12,387 nucleotides of DNA from Euperipatoides rowelli (lineage: Eukaryota > Onychophora > Udeonychophora > Euonychophora > Peripatopsidae), in NCBI GenBank assembly GCA_003024985.2, contig PXIH01S0010213.1; one strand, 5' to 3'. Under the pieces are notes generated by a model, which did not search any database, was not told the origin of the DNA, and saw nothing but the letters and a program-made list of their open reading frames with translations. A program made the translations under genes and the position numbers. How positions within the stretch are numbered: position 1 is the first letter of the stretch; each line of letters opens with the position of its first letter. Shown piece by piece: positions 1-8,925 of this stretch.

Positions 1-110
1 AGGGACAACCTCGCTGGACTATAGTCTGTTGTTGTCCGACACATTTGTATTTGTATTTGTATTTGTAACTCTGTGGTTGAGGTTGAACTACAGAGGTTCA
101 ACCTCACGGT
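1..110. repeat. Structured, CpG-richer repeat end cut by window edge
   Basis: This segment stands out from the AT-rich surroundings by its CpGs and by nested self-complementarity. GGACAAC (3-9) pairs with GTTGTCC (31-37) around the perfect palindrome GACTATAGTC (17-26). TGAGGTTGAAC (78-88) pairs perfectly with GTTCAACCTCA (96-106) across a 7-base loop. The motif CAACCTC or its complement recurs at about 6-12, 79-85 and 100-105. Such an arrangement suits the terminal region of a DNA transposon or a foldback element whose remainder lies left of the window. No family is recognised. A short exon cannot be excluded, because one frame is open to about 256, but it lacks an in-frame ATG. Confidence 0.4.
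43..67. repeat. (ATTTGT)4 microsatellite
   Basis: Four perfect tandem copies of the hexamer ATTTGT lie inside the structured left-edge segment, between its two hairpins. The short Phe-Val repeat seen in the overlapping open frame is simply this microsatellite translated. Confidence 0.9.
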
Positions 111-262
111 TCCAACCGCACGGCCAGAACGCAATTGTAGACCCAGCCTTACCCCAATACTATTCCTTTTACCATAATAATTTCATATGGATTTTCATTA
201 AGACATTTTCCTTCACTATTTTTCAGGTATTATTTAATTTGCGGTCAGACTTATAGTAGAAA

Positions 263-998
263 AGTTGACATTGATTGTATTTCAACTTTGAGTAGTCTAG
301 GTGCCTCTGTACACAAGGTAAGATTTAAGTGCATTATTTACTACTATATTTCTAGTGTTTTCAACTCATCAGTAAGACTTAGATATTATTTCACACCCAC
401 AAATCCTTCAGCTTCCGAACATAAAGTATTGTATATGATATACTGTATGTAATATACTGTAACTCGATGCTTCAACATTTTCTTCATGAAGAATATGTCA
501 ATTTTTATTTTTGATCAAATTCTGTTTTTTTTTCCCCTTCTGTATTTTGAAAGTATATAAAAAATGTTCATTTAACTGGAATGAGTTGAATCAAAATTCA
601 TCACCCTATTCATGGTACATAAAAAATTTCACCCCTCCTCCATACTTAACATTAAGAAAATAGATCCCCTTTTAAAAACACTGCTCCTATATTTAATTAA
701 TTGAAATTAGTATTTGAATACATATGAAATTCCAAACATAAAATTATTTTAATAGCTGTTCTGTAGTCAGATTAGTAAAATTTTATATTACAAAAAGTTT
801 TTATACTGTATAAAATATATTTTTATATACAGTAGAGTGTGTGGACTATTGTGTAGAGACTTGCATATGCTCATGCATTTTCAAACTACTATTTATAGAT
901 TGTTTCTCCCATGCATATCAACTAGTTTATTTTTATTGTTAAAGCCAACATGTGTAGGTAAACATGTGCATTTGTTTATTTGTGCTAATTTTCTTAAT
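263..998. other. AT-rich noncoding stretch
   Basis: No supported gene. A pyrimidine-rich run ending in CAG at 226, just upstream, resembles a 3' splice acceptor, but no convincing exon follows. The stretch contains four TACTGTA/TACAGTA heptamers (441, 455, 804, 828), a T9 tract near 526-534, and paired ACATGTG motifs near 949 and 962. Confidence 0.6.
804..834. repeat. Imperfect AT-rich hairpin bounded by TACTGTATA/TATACAGTA
   Basis: TACTGTATA (804-812) is the exact reverse complement of TATACAGTA (826-834). The 13 bases between are A/T only and nearly self-complementary, so the whole 31 bases could fold with a small bulge. It is one of two places in the window where the TACTGTA heptamer occurs as an inverted pair; the other is 9182-9201. 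Confidence 0.55.
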
Positions 999-1024
999 GG
1001 GGGCGTGACTTAAGCTATAAATAA
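999..1024 (+). promoter_or_regulatory. Candidate core promoter: GC box plus TATA box
   Basis: GGGGGCGTG (999-1007), an Sp/KLF-type GC or CACCC box, lies 8 bases before TATAAATAA (1016-1024). A GC box this close to a TATA box is unusual in such AT-rich DNA. Initiation would be expected about 30 bases downstream, near 1045, but no clear initiator is seen there; a TCATTC-like match lies further on at about 1078. Support is motif-only, and TATA-like strings are expected by chance at this base composition. Confidence 0.25.
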
Positions 1025-1129
1025 CTTTGCTGGAGTTGAAAGTTTGTTCTTGTGTGTGCCCAGCACATCATCCAACATCATTCACTCTTTTTTCAAACTT
1101 AGTTTTGTTATTCATGTATTTCTCTGAGC

Positions 1130-1144
1130 CGGGGGACCATCCCC
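1130..1144. promoter_or_regulatory. GC-rich palindromic site, NF-kB-like
   Basis: GGGGACCATCCCC (1132-1144) is a near-perfect dyad with a GGGGA half-site, a 3-base centre and TCCCC. It resembles kappa-B-type sites, although the spacer is one base longer than the usual 10-bp consensus. It lies about 110 bases downstream of the candidate TATA box. Confidence 0.2.
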
Positions 1145-1177
1145 TTTATACTGAAAAGAATTGTCAACATAACCACC

Positions 1178-1261
1178 ATGTCAACCCTGTTTTGGGGTTT
1201 CTGCTATGTCTTGTGTAGTAGGATGATTGGGCATGTTTCATATTGGTTCCTGTTTTACTAG
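1178..1261 (+). CDS. Possible 27-codon micro-ORF with ideal start context
   Basis: The ATG at 1178 sits in ACCACCATG, which matches the animal consensus start context well. It opens 27 codons, beginning MSTLFWGFCY and rich in hydrophobic and aromatic residues, and ends at TAG (1259-1261). The stop abuts GTAAGC, a strong 5' splice-donor-like sequence (TAG|GTAAGC, 1259-1267). Taken with the TATA-like box at 1016 this could be a first exon carrying an upstream ORF. The peptide matches nothing I recognise and may be chance. Confidence 0.15.
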   Translation: MSTLFWGFCYVLCSRMIGHVSYWFLFY

Positions 1262-1421
1262 GTAAGCAAATGTTTTATACTTACCTTAGTTGTAGTAATA
1301 CTTGTTTCTTTTCATCCAAATTGGATTATCAATAAATATTGTGATGCAACTATTAACTTAACTTGCTGAAGTTTGTATTCCTTTTCATTTATTGACGCAA
1401 TGTGGGCTTGTGCCAATGTTG

Positions 1422-1635
1422 TCCTCCGGCAATGATGTTTAATTTATCTAAAGGCCCTGCCAAAGAAGATCTGACAGGTTATTTTGCGATTCATATAACC
1501 TTCCCTGCCTTGGGATAAATTTTTGAAAATCCAAGTTAAAAGGAGTTCTGAAGTTTGTTGGCCAGAAAGTAAGACGATAAGGCATGTTTCCAGTATTCTT
1601 TTATTACTAAGAATGTGCACATATGCAAAATCCAC
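1422..1635 (-). repeat. Dispersed repeat copy 1 with open minus-strand frame
   Basis: The segment 1422-1572 aligns by eye, in the same orientation and at equal length (151 bases), with 3850-4000. Shared blocks include GCAATGAT, TGCCAAA, CTTC-CTGCC, TTTTTGAAAAT and GAAGTTTG-TGG. On the minus strand a 63-codon frame from ATG (1635) to the stop at 1444 stays open through the homologous part, with QQTSEL, a GREG motif and a terminal GRAFR. The second copy keeps the same frame open with QQTSKL, GSEG and WHGF at matching spacing. This may be a protein-coding mobile-element fragment or simply a nucleotide repeat. No family is recognised. Confidence 0.5.
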
Positions 1636-1690
1636 AATATGAATAAATTAGCATTGATTTGCACGTGATAAGGAAGTTGATTATTCTCAC

Positions 1691-1725
1691 ATGCGGCATT
1701 TGCTATAAAATAGCAAATGTCGTGT
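1691..1725. repeat. Tight hairpin with 16-bp stem and 3-base loop
   Basis: ATGCGGCATTTGCTAT (1691-1706) pairs with ATAGCAAATGTCGTGT (1710-1725) across the loop AAA. The inner ten pairs are perfect. The outer six include three positions that would be G-U wobbles in a plus-strand RNA. The loop region also spells CTATAAAATAG, a TATA-like palindrome. The stem is too short for a typical pre-miRNA. It could be a small foldback element remnant or a chance structure. Confidence 0.5.
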
Positions 1726-2870
1726 TAAGAAAGTAAACAATCGGTGAACGTAAATCAGTTTTTCCTTTCCACGGTGAATCAAGATGACAAATTACAAATA
1801 AAATTATAGATGATTCGTTATAATAGAACTATTTTCTATTTCTATAAAACTCTATACATCACAATACTCATCCTTGGCATTTTGGGATGTCATCTTTCCA
1901 ACAATTTTATAATCCAATGAGATTCTAGTTGTTAGAAACATGACAACAGTCAACAGATTGGCAATAAATTACTTTTATAGTCTTGATCGAATCATTTCAG
2001 TCATTTATGCTGACAACGAAGCAAACAAAGATAAAAAAAATTGCATTCTTGTATAATTTTAAAATTACAACACTTTAAATTAATCGTTTCACAGGTGCAT
2101 AGTGTGTGAAAAAAATCGTCCCATACCCCATACACAAATAATGAGTAACACCCAAACAGTGCAGCTTCTAATTGAGAAAACAGCGGAAGTCATAAAATAT
2201 TTTGTGTTGAATGCTTCACTTGAATAAAATAACGGTCATTTCCATTCTTTCTTTACTGATCCATCTGCTAGTGGATTAATTCGACTCAGTTCTACTCGTA
2301 TCAGCTTAATGCTGTGAGAAGAAAGTAATATCTTATAAGAGAAGCCCAACATTTGCATAGATGTGCTTTGCTTCATGGTGAACACTTTCGGACAGCTACA
2401 TAAAAAGCGTGGTGTGCAAACGAGTATGAATTATTCCTAATGTGTTAATATTGACTAAGTACATTATATCTGAAAATTTGTTTAATAAAGAAAGAAAAAC
2501 ATCAGAAGTAAATAATAGAAAAAGATTTTAATAACAATGTTTGCAAAATCTGTAATTTATTTGTTAAACATGGTAATAAATTCATTTTCGACAAAAAATG
2601 CAACGAAGCAAAATTGATCTTATCCTGTTTACAATATTACTTGACGTCAAAGAGACATTTATGTAATATCTCCTTCATTCTTTCTTAATAGAATCAAATA
2701 CATCATATTCAAATTATTTTGTCAATTAAAATACACTTAAATCATTTGATCATTAATTTTGCCACTTTGATTGTCTTAATTTGTTTAGTATTTCTTAATA
2801 ATAATATTATTATAACAGGATTTTTGTTCACCCTGATTATTGTAATGATATATTGATTGAAAAAGTCATG
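1726..2870. other. AT-rich noncoding stretch
   Basis: No gene is supported on either strand. Small items: an imperfect inverted repeat TTTCCAACAA/TTGTTAGAAA near 1888-1938, a POU-octamer-like ATTTGCAT at 2351-2358, and a perfect 16-bp A/T palindrome ATAATAATATTATTAT at 2798-2813. None is more than suggestive at this base composition. Confidence 0.6.
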
Positions 2871-2876
2871 GTATCA

Positions 2877-3015
2877 CACCTGTGGTTTAAAGAATCATCC
2901 ACCCTCATCTGACTGCTTCAATTTCTACTACTCACCTGTCAAGGTAGATGTTTAAATCTAGGACAATCATCCATGTCATACGCACACCTGTCCTAGCTGT
3001 TAATGATTATAAATA
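2877..3015 (+). promoter_or_regulatory. CACCTG E-box cluster followed by TATA-like box
   Basis: Three copies of CACCTG in the same orientation occur at 2877-2882, 2933-2938 and 2985-2990, each followed by T (CACCTGT). They sit in a local GC-richer patch. CACCTG is the E-box form bound by Snail/Zeb-type zinc fingers and some bHLH factors. A homeodomain-like TAATGATTA (3001-3009) and TATAAATA (3008-3015) follow at once. The spacing of 56 and 52 bases between E-boxes is fairly regular. An enhancer or weak promoter is possible; a decayed repeat with internal periodicity is the alternative. Confidence 0.3.
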
Positions 3016-3069
3016 CAGTATATGCACTGTCATAATTACCTTTAGTTTCACTCCTCAAACAGTAATGTA

Positions 3070-3849
3070 AAAGAATAACTTAACATTCGGTTTAATAAAG
3101 GATTTTCAATTGTATTTGTGAATAGATTTTCTCAGTTGTGTTGGGAAATTGAATTATTTTAATTTTTTTATTCTGTATATTTTTAGCTTTTATAAACATT
3201 TTTTTTTTTTTTTTGGTAGTAGAGGAAGGGGCAAACTTTTTTTCTGCTCTTCTTATAACAAAGTGTAGAAAAATACTTAATTCATAATGGAGTTTAATTT
3301 CATTTGTAATATTTGAAATTTATTGTAAATTTTCTTGTGAATTCCTGTATACTTTGCTTTCTTCATACTCATATTTGATACTGAAAATCTGTCCGTCAAG
3401 TGAAATGTAAGGTACTGTATATTTGCCAGGATATCATTATTGCAAATTACAAAGCAAATATATTGAGTTGAGATAACATGATAGATTCTTTGAAAATTTT
3501 AACTTAAATAATTTGAGCTAATTGAAAGAGACGTGACGCAGCTTCAAGAGGCGGGATATTCCACTACAATTATGCATACAAAATGTTTGTTTGTTTGTTT
3601 TTAATTTGGAAGGATAATTTTTAGCATAGATATCCATAGAAAATATTATATGTACTGCACGTCAGGCTTTCATTAAAAACATTTTTTTTTTATCATAAAT
3701 ACCATCTGATGATGGAAAAATTAGATTAAAATAAGCAGCGTTGAATAAAATTTTTTTTTTTTTTTCAAGTCTTAAAAAATATCTATGGAACATAATAAAA
3801 TAATATAAATTTCTTATTTTGGAATGGTTTGATATTCCTCGGCCACTCA
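3070..3849. other. T-rich noncoding stretch
   Basis: No gene is supported. The stretch has long T tracts near 3200-3215, 3680-3690 and 3750-3765, a short (GTTT)4 run at about 3584-3600, and one TACTGTA at 3413. The open minus-strand frame at 3662-3850 is largely poly-Lys/Phe from A/T tracts and is not a credible gene. Confidence 0.6.
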
Positions 3850-4050
3850 TCCTAGTGCAATGATTTTTGATTTAGTAGAAAGCCATGCCAAACATATCCG
3901 AATGATGCTTTTTGGGGCTCTATATGACCTTCACTGCCGTAGAAATCACTTTTTGAAAATTTTCGGTAAGGGAGCTTTGAAGTTTGCTGGCATACTGTAA
4001 AACAAACTCTGGAGCTCCAATTACTCCAGAAACAACTTAAGATACATTTT
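3850..4050 (-). repeat. Dispersed repeat copy 2 with open minus-strand frame
   Basis: The segment 3850-4000 is the second copy of the 151-base repeat at 1422-1572, roughly two-thirds identical by eye. On the minus strand a frame of about 65 codons without a Met start is open from about 4050 down to a stop near 3857. It contains VCQQTSKLPYRKF, then YGSEGHIEP, then WHGF. Without gaps the QQTS to terminal-F spacing is 33 residues in both copies, and L, K, G-x-E-G and F are identical. A weak hairpin (CTGGAG/CTCCAG) lies at about 4009-4029. No family is recognised; a coding mobile-element fragment is possible. Confidence 0.5.
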
Positions 4051-4228
4051 TAAAACTTACTTGTAGCCACCAGGTGTGTCTTTCACTAGCAACTTATAAA
4101 TATTTTAACATTGTTGAAACTTTTAGAAAATTTTTGAATGAATATGCTAATTTGGGGCATACTCATTCAAAATGATTTCTGGCCTATGCCTTCATCAGAA
4201 GGGGGGACCAAGTAAGGCATTTTACTTG

Positions 4229-4253
4229 AATAAATTGCAAAAAAAAAAAAAAA
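4229..4253 (+). other. AATAAA followed by A15: possible retroposed 3' end
   Basis: AATAAA (4229-4234) lies only 4 bases before a run of 15 A (4239-4253). A poly(A) signal closely followed by an A-tract can mark the 3' end of a retroposed transcript or SINE inserted on the plus strand. The usual signal-to-tail distance is longer, and A-tracts are common here, so this may be coincidence. The repeat copy at 3850-4050 lies upstream. Confidence 0.25.
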
Positions 4254-4629
4254 GAATTAATGTTTTGGATAATTAAAAGGAAGATGAAAATTGTCAAAAG
4301 TTAAAGTAATCACTGAGTTTTTGGTAAAAAAAAAATAAAACTTTTTATGAAAATATAATTTTAATACCAAAAAAGTAAACTCTAGTTAAAAATGTTCTAA
4401 ATGTTTGATGTAATTTAAATAAATATTAGGGATAGGAACAATATTTACATCTTCTTAATAAAGTAAAATGTAGATAAAGTTAGAGTGCAATCATGCATTT
4501 ACATATCCCTGAATGGTTTAAGTTAGTGTTTTAAATAATAATAATGTAAAAATAATAAGACCCAGGGAAATAAATACTGACATGCAGCTAACGACGGCAT
4601 AAATGAAGTTGGGTCAGAATACTTTATAT
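4254..4629. other. AT-rich noncoding stretch
   Basis: No gene and no clear structure are seen. Short A-tracts and AAT/ATA-rich runs (about 4536-4560) dominate. Confidence 0.6.
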
Positions 4630-4951
4630 TAGTGTTTCCCAATTGAATTTGGGCATGGAACACTTACAAACTCATTAAAAATTTGCGGAACCCAACCTTA
4701 AGCTTCGACCATAATATGGCTCCACTAGCACTTGTTTAAGTTCTCGTGCACTGTCCCAGAATATCTTCTCTGTGTTCTTTTAGCTTCTGCAGTCAGGTAC
4801 ACATTGCTGTACTTGCAATCCATCAATGTTTAGTTTTTTTTTTCTTTTTTTAAAATATTGAAATGTAATTGTGATGTAACTTTCTCATGGAGCCCTAATG
4901 GTCACCTCATGGAACCCCAGGTTGCCAAGGAACTCTATTTGGGAAACACTG
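4630..4951. mobile_element. hAT-like non-autonomous DNA transposon (MITE)
   Basis: About 322 bp are bounded by inverted termini: TAGTGTTTCCCAA at the left (4630-4642) and TTGGGAAACACTG at the right (4939-4951). The right end read inward is CAGTGTTTCCCAA, the CAGTG-type end typical of hAT-superfamily elements. The left end differs only in its first base (T for C). Further inside, GGAACACTT and GCGGAACCC on the left face GGAACCCC and GGAACTC on the right, as in mammalian and fish hAT MITEs. There is no coding capacity. The 8-bp flanks (CTTTATAT and TTCGATTT) do not match well, so the target duplication has decayed or the ends are slightly misplaced. Confidence 0.7.
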
Positions 4952-7013
4952 TTCGATTTGATATCATTCTTCTCTTGAACCAATTTCACATTATATGTTT
5001 TTTTATAATTATTGTCTTGCAATAATAATGCTATAAGGATAACTACTTTTTTATGTTTTTGCTCGCCAGTTTAAGCAGAATAAAAAGTAAATAAAATAAA
5101 AAGTTATGCGTTAGTGAATTTATGAATAGAGAAACAATATTTAAATCTATTTTGTTTTAATAAATTTATACTTAAGAAATTTATCTATTGTTCAAAACTT
5201 TTATTAATTTATTTGACGTTATATTTAATTATTAATTGTACGATTAAGCTGTTGTATTTCAAAAATGTATTTCAAGAAGTTACGATAAATAAAGATTTGT
5301 TAAACTAAAAAGTGATTACGTGTCGAATATAATACAGCATATTATCAATGCTATTTTCAACTTTGTCGATTTAGTTTTATTTTACCCATAAAATGGATGT
5401 TTAATTCATCAAATTTTCTTATTCCATTTAAAAAGGTGTGAAACATCTAAGTTTTGTAAATGTTTCATAATCCATTACATCATCATAAACCCAAATCAAA
5501 GCATTCAATTCTCATTTAAATTTTAACGTCTGACAAGGCTTTAGCTTTCACCAAAATTGAATTCCTACCTGGATTATATGATTTATAATTTTTAAACCCT
5601 AAGATGATATGCTCTAAAGAAGAAAAAACAACACTAAATGAAAATTAAGCTAGGCAATATCAGGATTATTTTAATCCAGTAAACTATATATAATAAACCA
5701 ACTATCATTCATACATTTGCATTAGCTCTGTTGTTATTTTATTTATTATATTTGGCATCAGAGACCAGCTATAGCTTACATCAGGTAGAATATTCTTTAT
5801 CGGAAAGGCCAAATAAAAATTTAAAGTAAGTTCACAGACCAGTCATATGTTCAGCGATACCTATAACTTATCTAAACTAAATGCACAAGATAAATGTGTG
5901 CAAAATCGATTTCTATTTTGGTCGTATAACTTCATGGCAGAAAATGTAAATTCGCAAAAGTAAGGTATTTGACCCCTCACCTTTTGGTAAAACCATGCAC
6001 TCAATAGGGACAATACAATATTTCTGCCAAAAGTATGAAATTTGAAAAAAAAAAGTTGACATTTTCTTTATTAATAACAGTTCGAACAATATCAAGCTGT
6101 GGGCACCGCAATTTAGACCAAGTTGGCTTATGTAATTAATATATAAAGAAGTTAGTACCATATGTTGAATTTTTTTTTTAGTGTGTGAGCTTAATTATAA
6201 CACTACTTATACACTAACTCGCAGATAGATATTCCTTTTTTATTTGTCCTCTGAAAATACATATTAAATAAGGAAGATTTATAAACACAAATACAAAACT
6301 GACTGTCTAAGCTAAGTCTGGTCTATAGTTTTTTAATCCCGCATTTGCCTCGGAGAAAACACACGCTAATGATAATTAAATTAAACGATTAAAGAATAAA
6401 AAAAGTATCTGCATTTGAGAACTACTAAATTGAATTTATCAATGTTTTCTTATGTTCCCACTTGTATTTCGTTTCTATATTCGAAGAAAGATATATTGGC
6501 CTGACACAGCAATCAAACTTTAATTGCTTCTACAGTGACATAACAGATTATTATCTGACTTTGAGTCGAAGAAAACAATGGTTTCTCTCTCTTAATTACA
6601 GCAATTATGACCATTATTTTTTTCTAATTAATAATTACAAAAATATATTCATTTAAAAAAATTAATCTACCCTTACTTTGTGATCACATTGGTACTTTTG
6701 GAAAAAATATGAGAGTGTGGATTACAGTATCACCAATGACGTTTAAATCCGACGTCTGGTCAAGTTTATTTTATGTCTTCCTACCAACTTTTTTCTCTCT
6801 CAATTCTGTACTTTGAAAAAGAGTATGTAAAATTAGTTGCACTATTACAGTATTAGCAAATTTGATCTCCCATTTTCTGTGTTAAGATATTTTTTTTTCT
6901 ATTTGTAATTTTGAAAATTACACATGAATAGGACTGTGTCAACGATGTTTAAATCAGTCATCCGATCCACAGTTCAAAGGCATTTTCCCACACTTGATTC
7001 TAAAGGCAAAAGA
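4952..7013. other. Long AT-rich noncoding stretch
   Basis: No gene is supported in these two kilobases. Open frames at 5913-6161 (minus) and 6462-6656 (plus) have low-complexity, Ile/Leu/Tyr/Asn-rich translations typical of AT-rich noncoding DNA and show no domain. Small items: a POU-octamer-like ATTTGCAT at 5715-5722 and two TACAGTA heptamers at 6723 and 6846. Confidence 0.65.
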
Positions 7014-7037
7014 GAATTTTTTTTTAAAAAAAAATTC
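7014..7037. repeat. Perfect 24-bp palindrome of T9/A9
   Basis: GAA-T9 is followed directly by A9-TTC, giving a perfect self-complementary 24-mer. It could extrude as a cruciform. It lies about 100 bases left of the inverted-repeat element at 7136-7403. Confidence 0.85.
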
Positions 7038-7135
7038 AACTTTTAAACCATCTCTAACTTGCTAAAAACGGCCACTAATTGGACTAAATACGCGTAGGCA
7101 AATAGACAAATTTTGGTTGAATAAAATTAACTAGC

Positions 7136-7403
7136 GTCTGGCTAGCTAGCAAACTTAACAGCAATATTCCTAAAAAAAAAATATCTTTTTTTTTTTTAAT
7201 CAAACAATCACGTGGCAGTTGAATAGATAGAATTCTACTTTCTTTTTAATCATGTTTAATCATGAAATAATTTCTATACTCACTACAATCTACTGATTGA
7301 TAGTGTGAATGGAATGATCATGTGGGAGTCGATTTGTTACTGTTAGACGATAAATGATTGGCTAATATTTTAGGAATATTGCTGTTAAGTTTGTTAGCCA
7401 GAC
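7136..7403. mobile_element. Inverted-repeat element of about 268 bp (MITE or foldback)
   Basis: The left arm (7136-7172) begins GTCTGGCTAGCTAGC and ends GCAATATTCCTA. The right arm (7371-7403) begins TAGGAATATTGC and ends GTTAGCCAGAC. The arms are reverse complements over 33 bases except for one substitution and a 4-base GCTA duplication in the left arm. The A/T-rich centre of about 200 bp has no open frame of note, so this is a non-autonomous element. No clear target-site duplication flanks it (AACTAGC against ATTTCTT). The near-identity of the arms suggests it is younger than the element at 4630-4951. The superfamily is not recognised. Confidence 0.75.
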
Positions 7404-8925
7404 ATTTCTTAAAAATAATAGCTACTGTATCTCTATTAACTTTCTTTGCTATTTTTAAGATTTTTTAAATCTTTCTCTATAAAGTAATGTTTTTTTACTG
7501 TGATTTTAGTATTTTTCACACTTTTTCATCTCTAATATAAGTAAACGAGTTCTAGTTCTGCACGTTTCGCTATCTTTGACTTGTAGATAAGTTCATCTTC
7601 TGTTTTGTTTCAATTTAATTATTTATAATTAAAATGGGGAAAAAAAACATTTTAATATATTTTTTATAGTAACAAATAGTTCTATTTTCATTTCATATTA
7701 TCTGGAAAAATATATTCAAACATTTTACCAACGAGTGAAAATATTACAATTTTTTTTTTTAATATTGCAAACTTACAAAACAAAGTATGTTAAGTCCTAT
7801 TGCAACACATGATCCAATGTTTGCCCCTAGATGGAGCTGTTGTTTAGAGCATATACTATTGTAATAATCAGTTTGAATCTTATCTAAGCATTTGGCTTTT
7901 GTTTCTTTCTCCTCTCCTTTTATCATAAAAATATTTCAAACATTTTAAAATTATTATTTATAATTAACACTGCTTTCAAATCGTTTGACAGAAAGTTAAA
8001 TAAATAATTTTAATTCTAAAATAATCATTTTATTTTAGATTTTTTTTTTACAACCGTGTTTCAAAATGTATATTCTATCTAATGATAATTTATTCATCTG
8101 GCATATTATATAATGGTTTTTCTTTAAAAGTCTACAATGATTTGTTTTGTTTTCTTCATAATAAAATTTTGTTTATTATTTTTTTTGTGTCATTTTTACA
8201 TTTTTAAAGTTTGATTTAGTTTTTTGTCCTTCCTTTAAAAAAAAAAACAAATCAAAGATTAAAACTTTGAAGGATCGTCTTCCTGTCGCATCCCTTAAAA
8301 TCAGCTGTTGAGTAGCTGATCGTAGCCTAGAGATATAACGGGACTCTGGTCATAATTAAAGACTACTTGATTAATTTAGATAAAAATCTCATAAATTGTA
8401 TGTAAATATAGTGTAATTTTGAATGCAGCCCAGAATTAATGAAATTGATAGCAGAGAATATATAAAAAAAAAGGTAAGAAATTTTCAGTCCCTACTTATT
8501 TCATCATTAGGGGAAGGATTGAAGTCTTCTTTGATTGGCTGACAATTATTTAAGACTAAATACTGATCCTTACATGGTTTACAAATATCAATTATTGTTA
8601 GACCTATTTATTTCTTATTCATCAGACTATTGTAAGTATATTTCATTCTATTATAAATATTGTTTTATGCAAATAAAATATATTCTAGAAGAGTAACGTT
8701 CTTCTAAATTCATCTTGAAAGTCCACCCCCCCTCTATTTTTCACTAAACACAATTTTCTTTTCAATTTATAAACAGTTTCTATAGCCAAAGATTGTCATT
8801 TTGGCCATCAGACAAAAATGTTGCACCATTTGGCTTCACTTCTATCTAAACTCCATCCCAAAAAATTAAAGCATCACAATCACAACTAGATTATGACTTC
8901 TGAACTGCTTTACAGTTTTGGCACA
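7404..8925. other. Long AT-rich noncoding stretch
   Basis: No gene is supported. Poly-T and poly-A tracts are frequent (about 7750-7761, 8040-8049, 8237-8247). A short GC-richer patch at 8270-8345 includes ATCAGCT/AGCTGAT as a 7-bp inverted repeat around 8300-8320. A C8 run lies near 8724-8731. TACTGTA occurs at 7423. Confidence 0.6.

Noticed and set aside
29-256. 75-codon plus-strand open frame at the left edge
   Set aside because: It starts at TTG rather than ATG, its N-terminal Phe-Val repeat is the ATTTGT microsatellite, and the C-terminal half is low-complexity AT-rich translation.
1027-1218. 63-codon plus-strand open frame starting at TTG
   Set aside because: No ATG at the stated start, no recognisable domain, and it overlaps the better-placed ATG at 1178 in another frame.
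2798-2813. 16-bp A/T palindrome as a regulatory site
   Set aside because: It is built only from AAT/ATT units, which are frequent by chance in this DNA.
3662-3850. 62-codon minus-strand open frame
   Set aside because: It is dominated by Lys/Phe/Ile runs from A/T tracts, and its frame differs from the one shared by the two repeat copies.
5913-6161. 82-codon minus-strand open frame
   Set aside because: Low-complexity hydrophobic and aromatic composition expected from AT-rich noncoding DNA, with no motif, start context or neighbour to support it.
6462-6656. 64-codon plus-strand open frame
   Set aside because: Rich in Tyr, Asn, Phe and Ile with no domain; consistent with chance openness.
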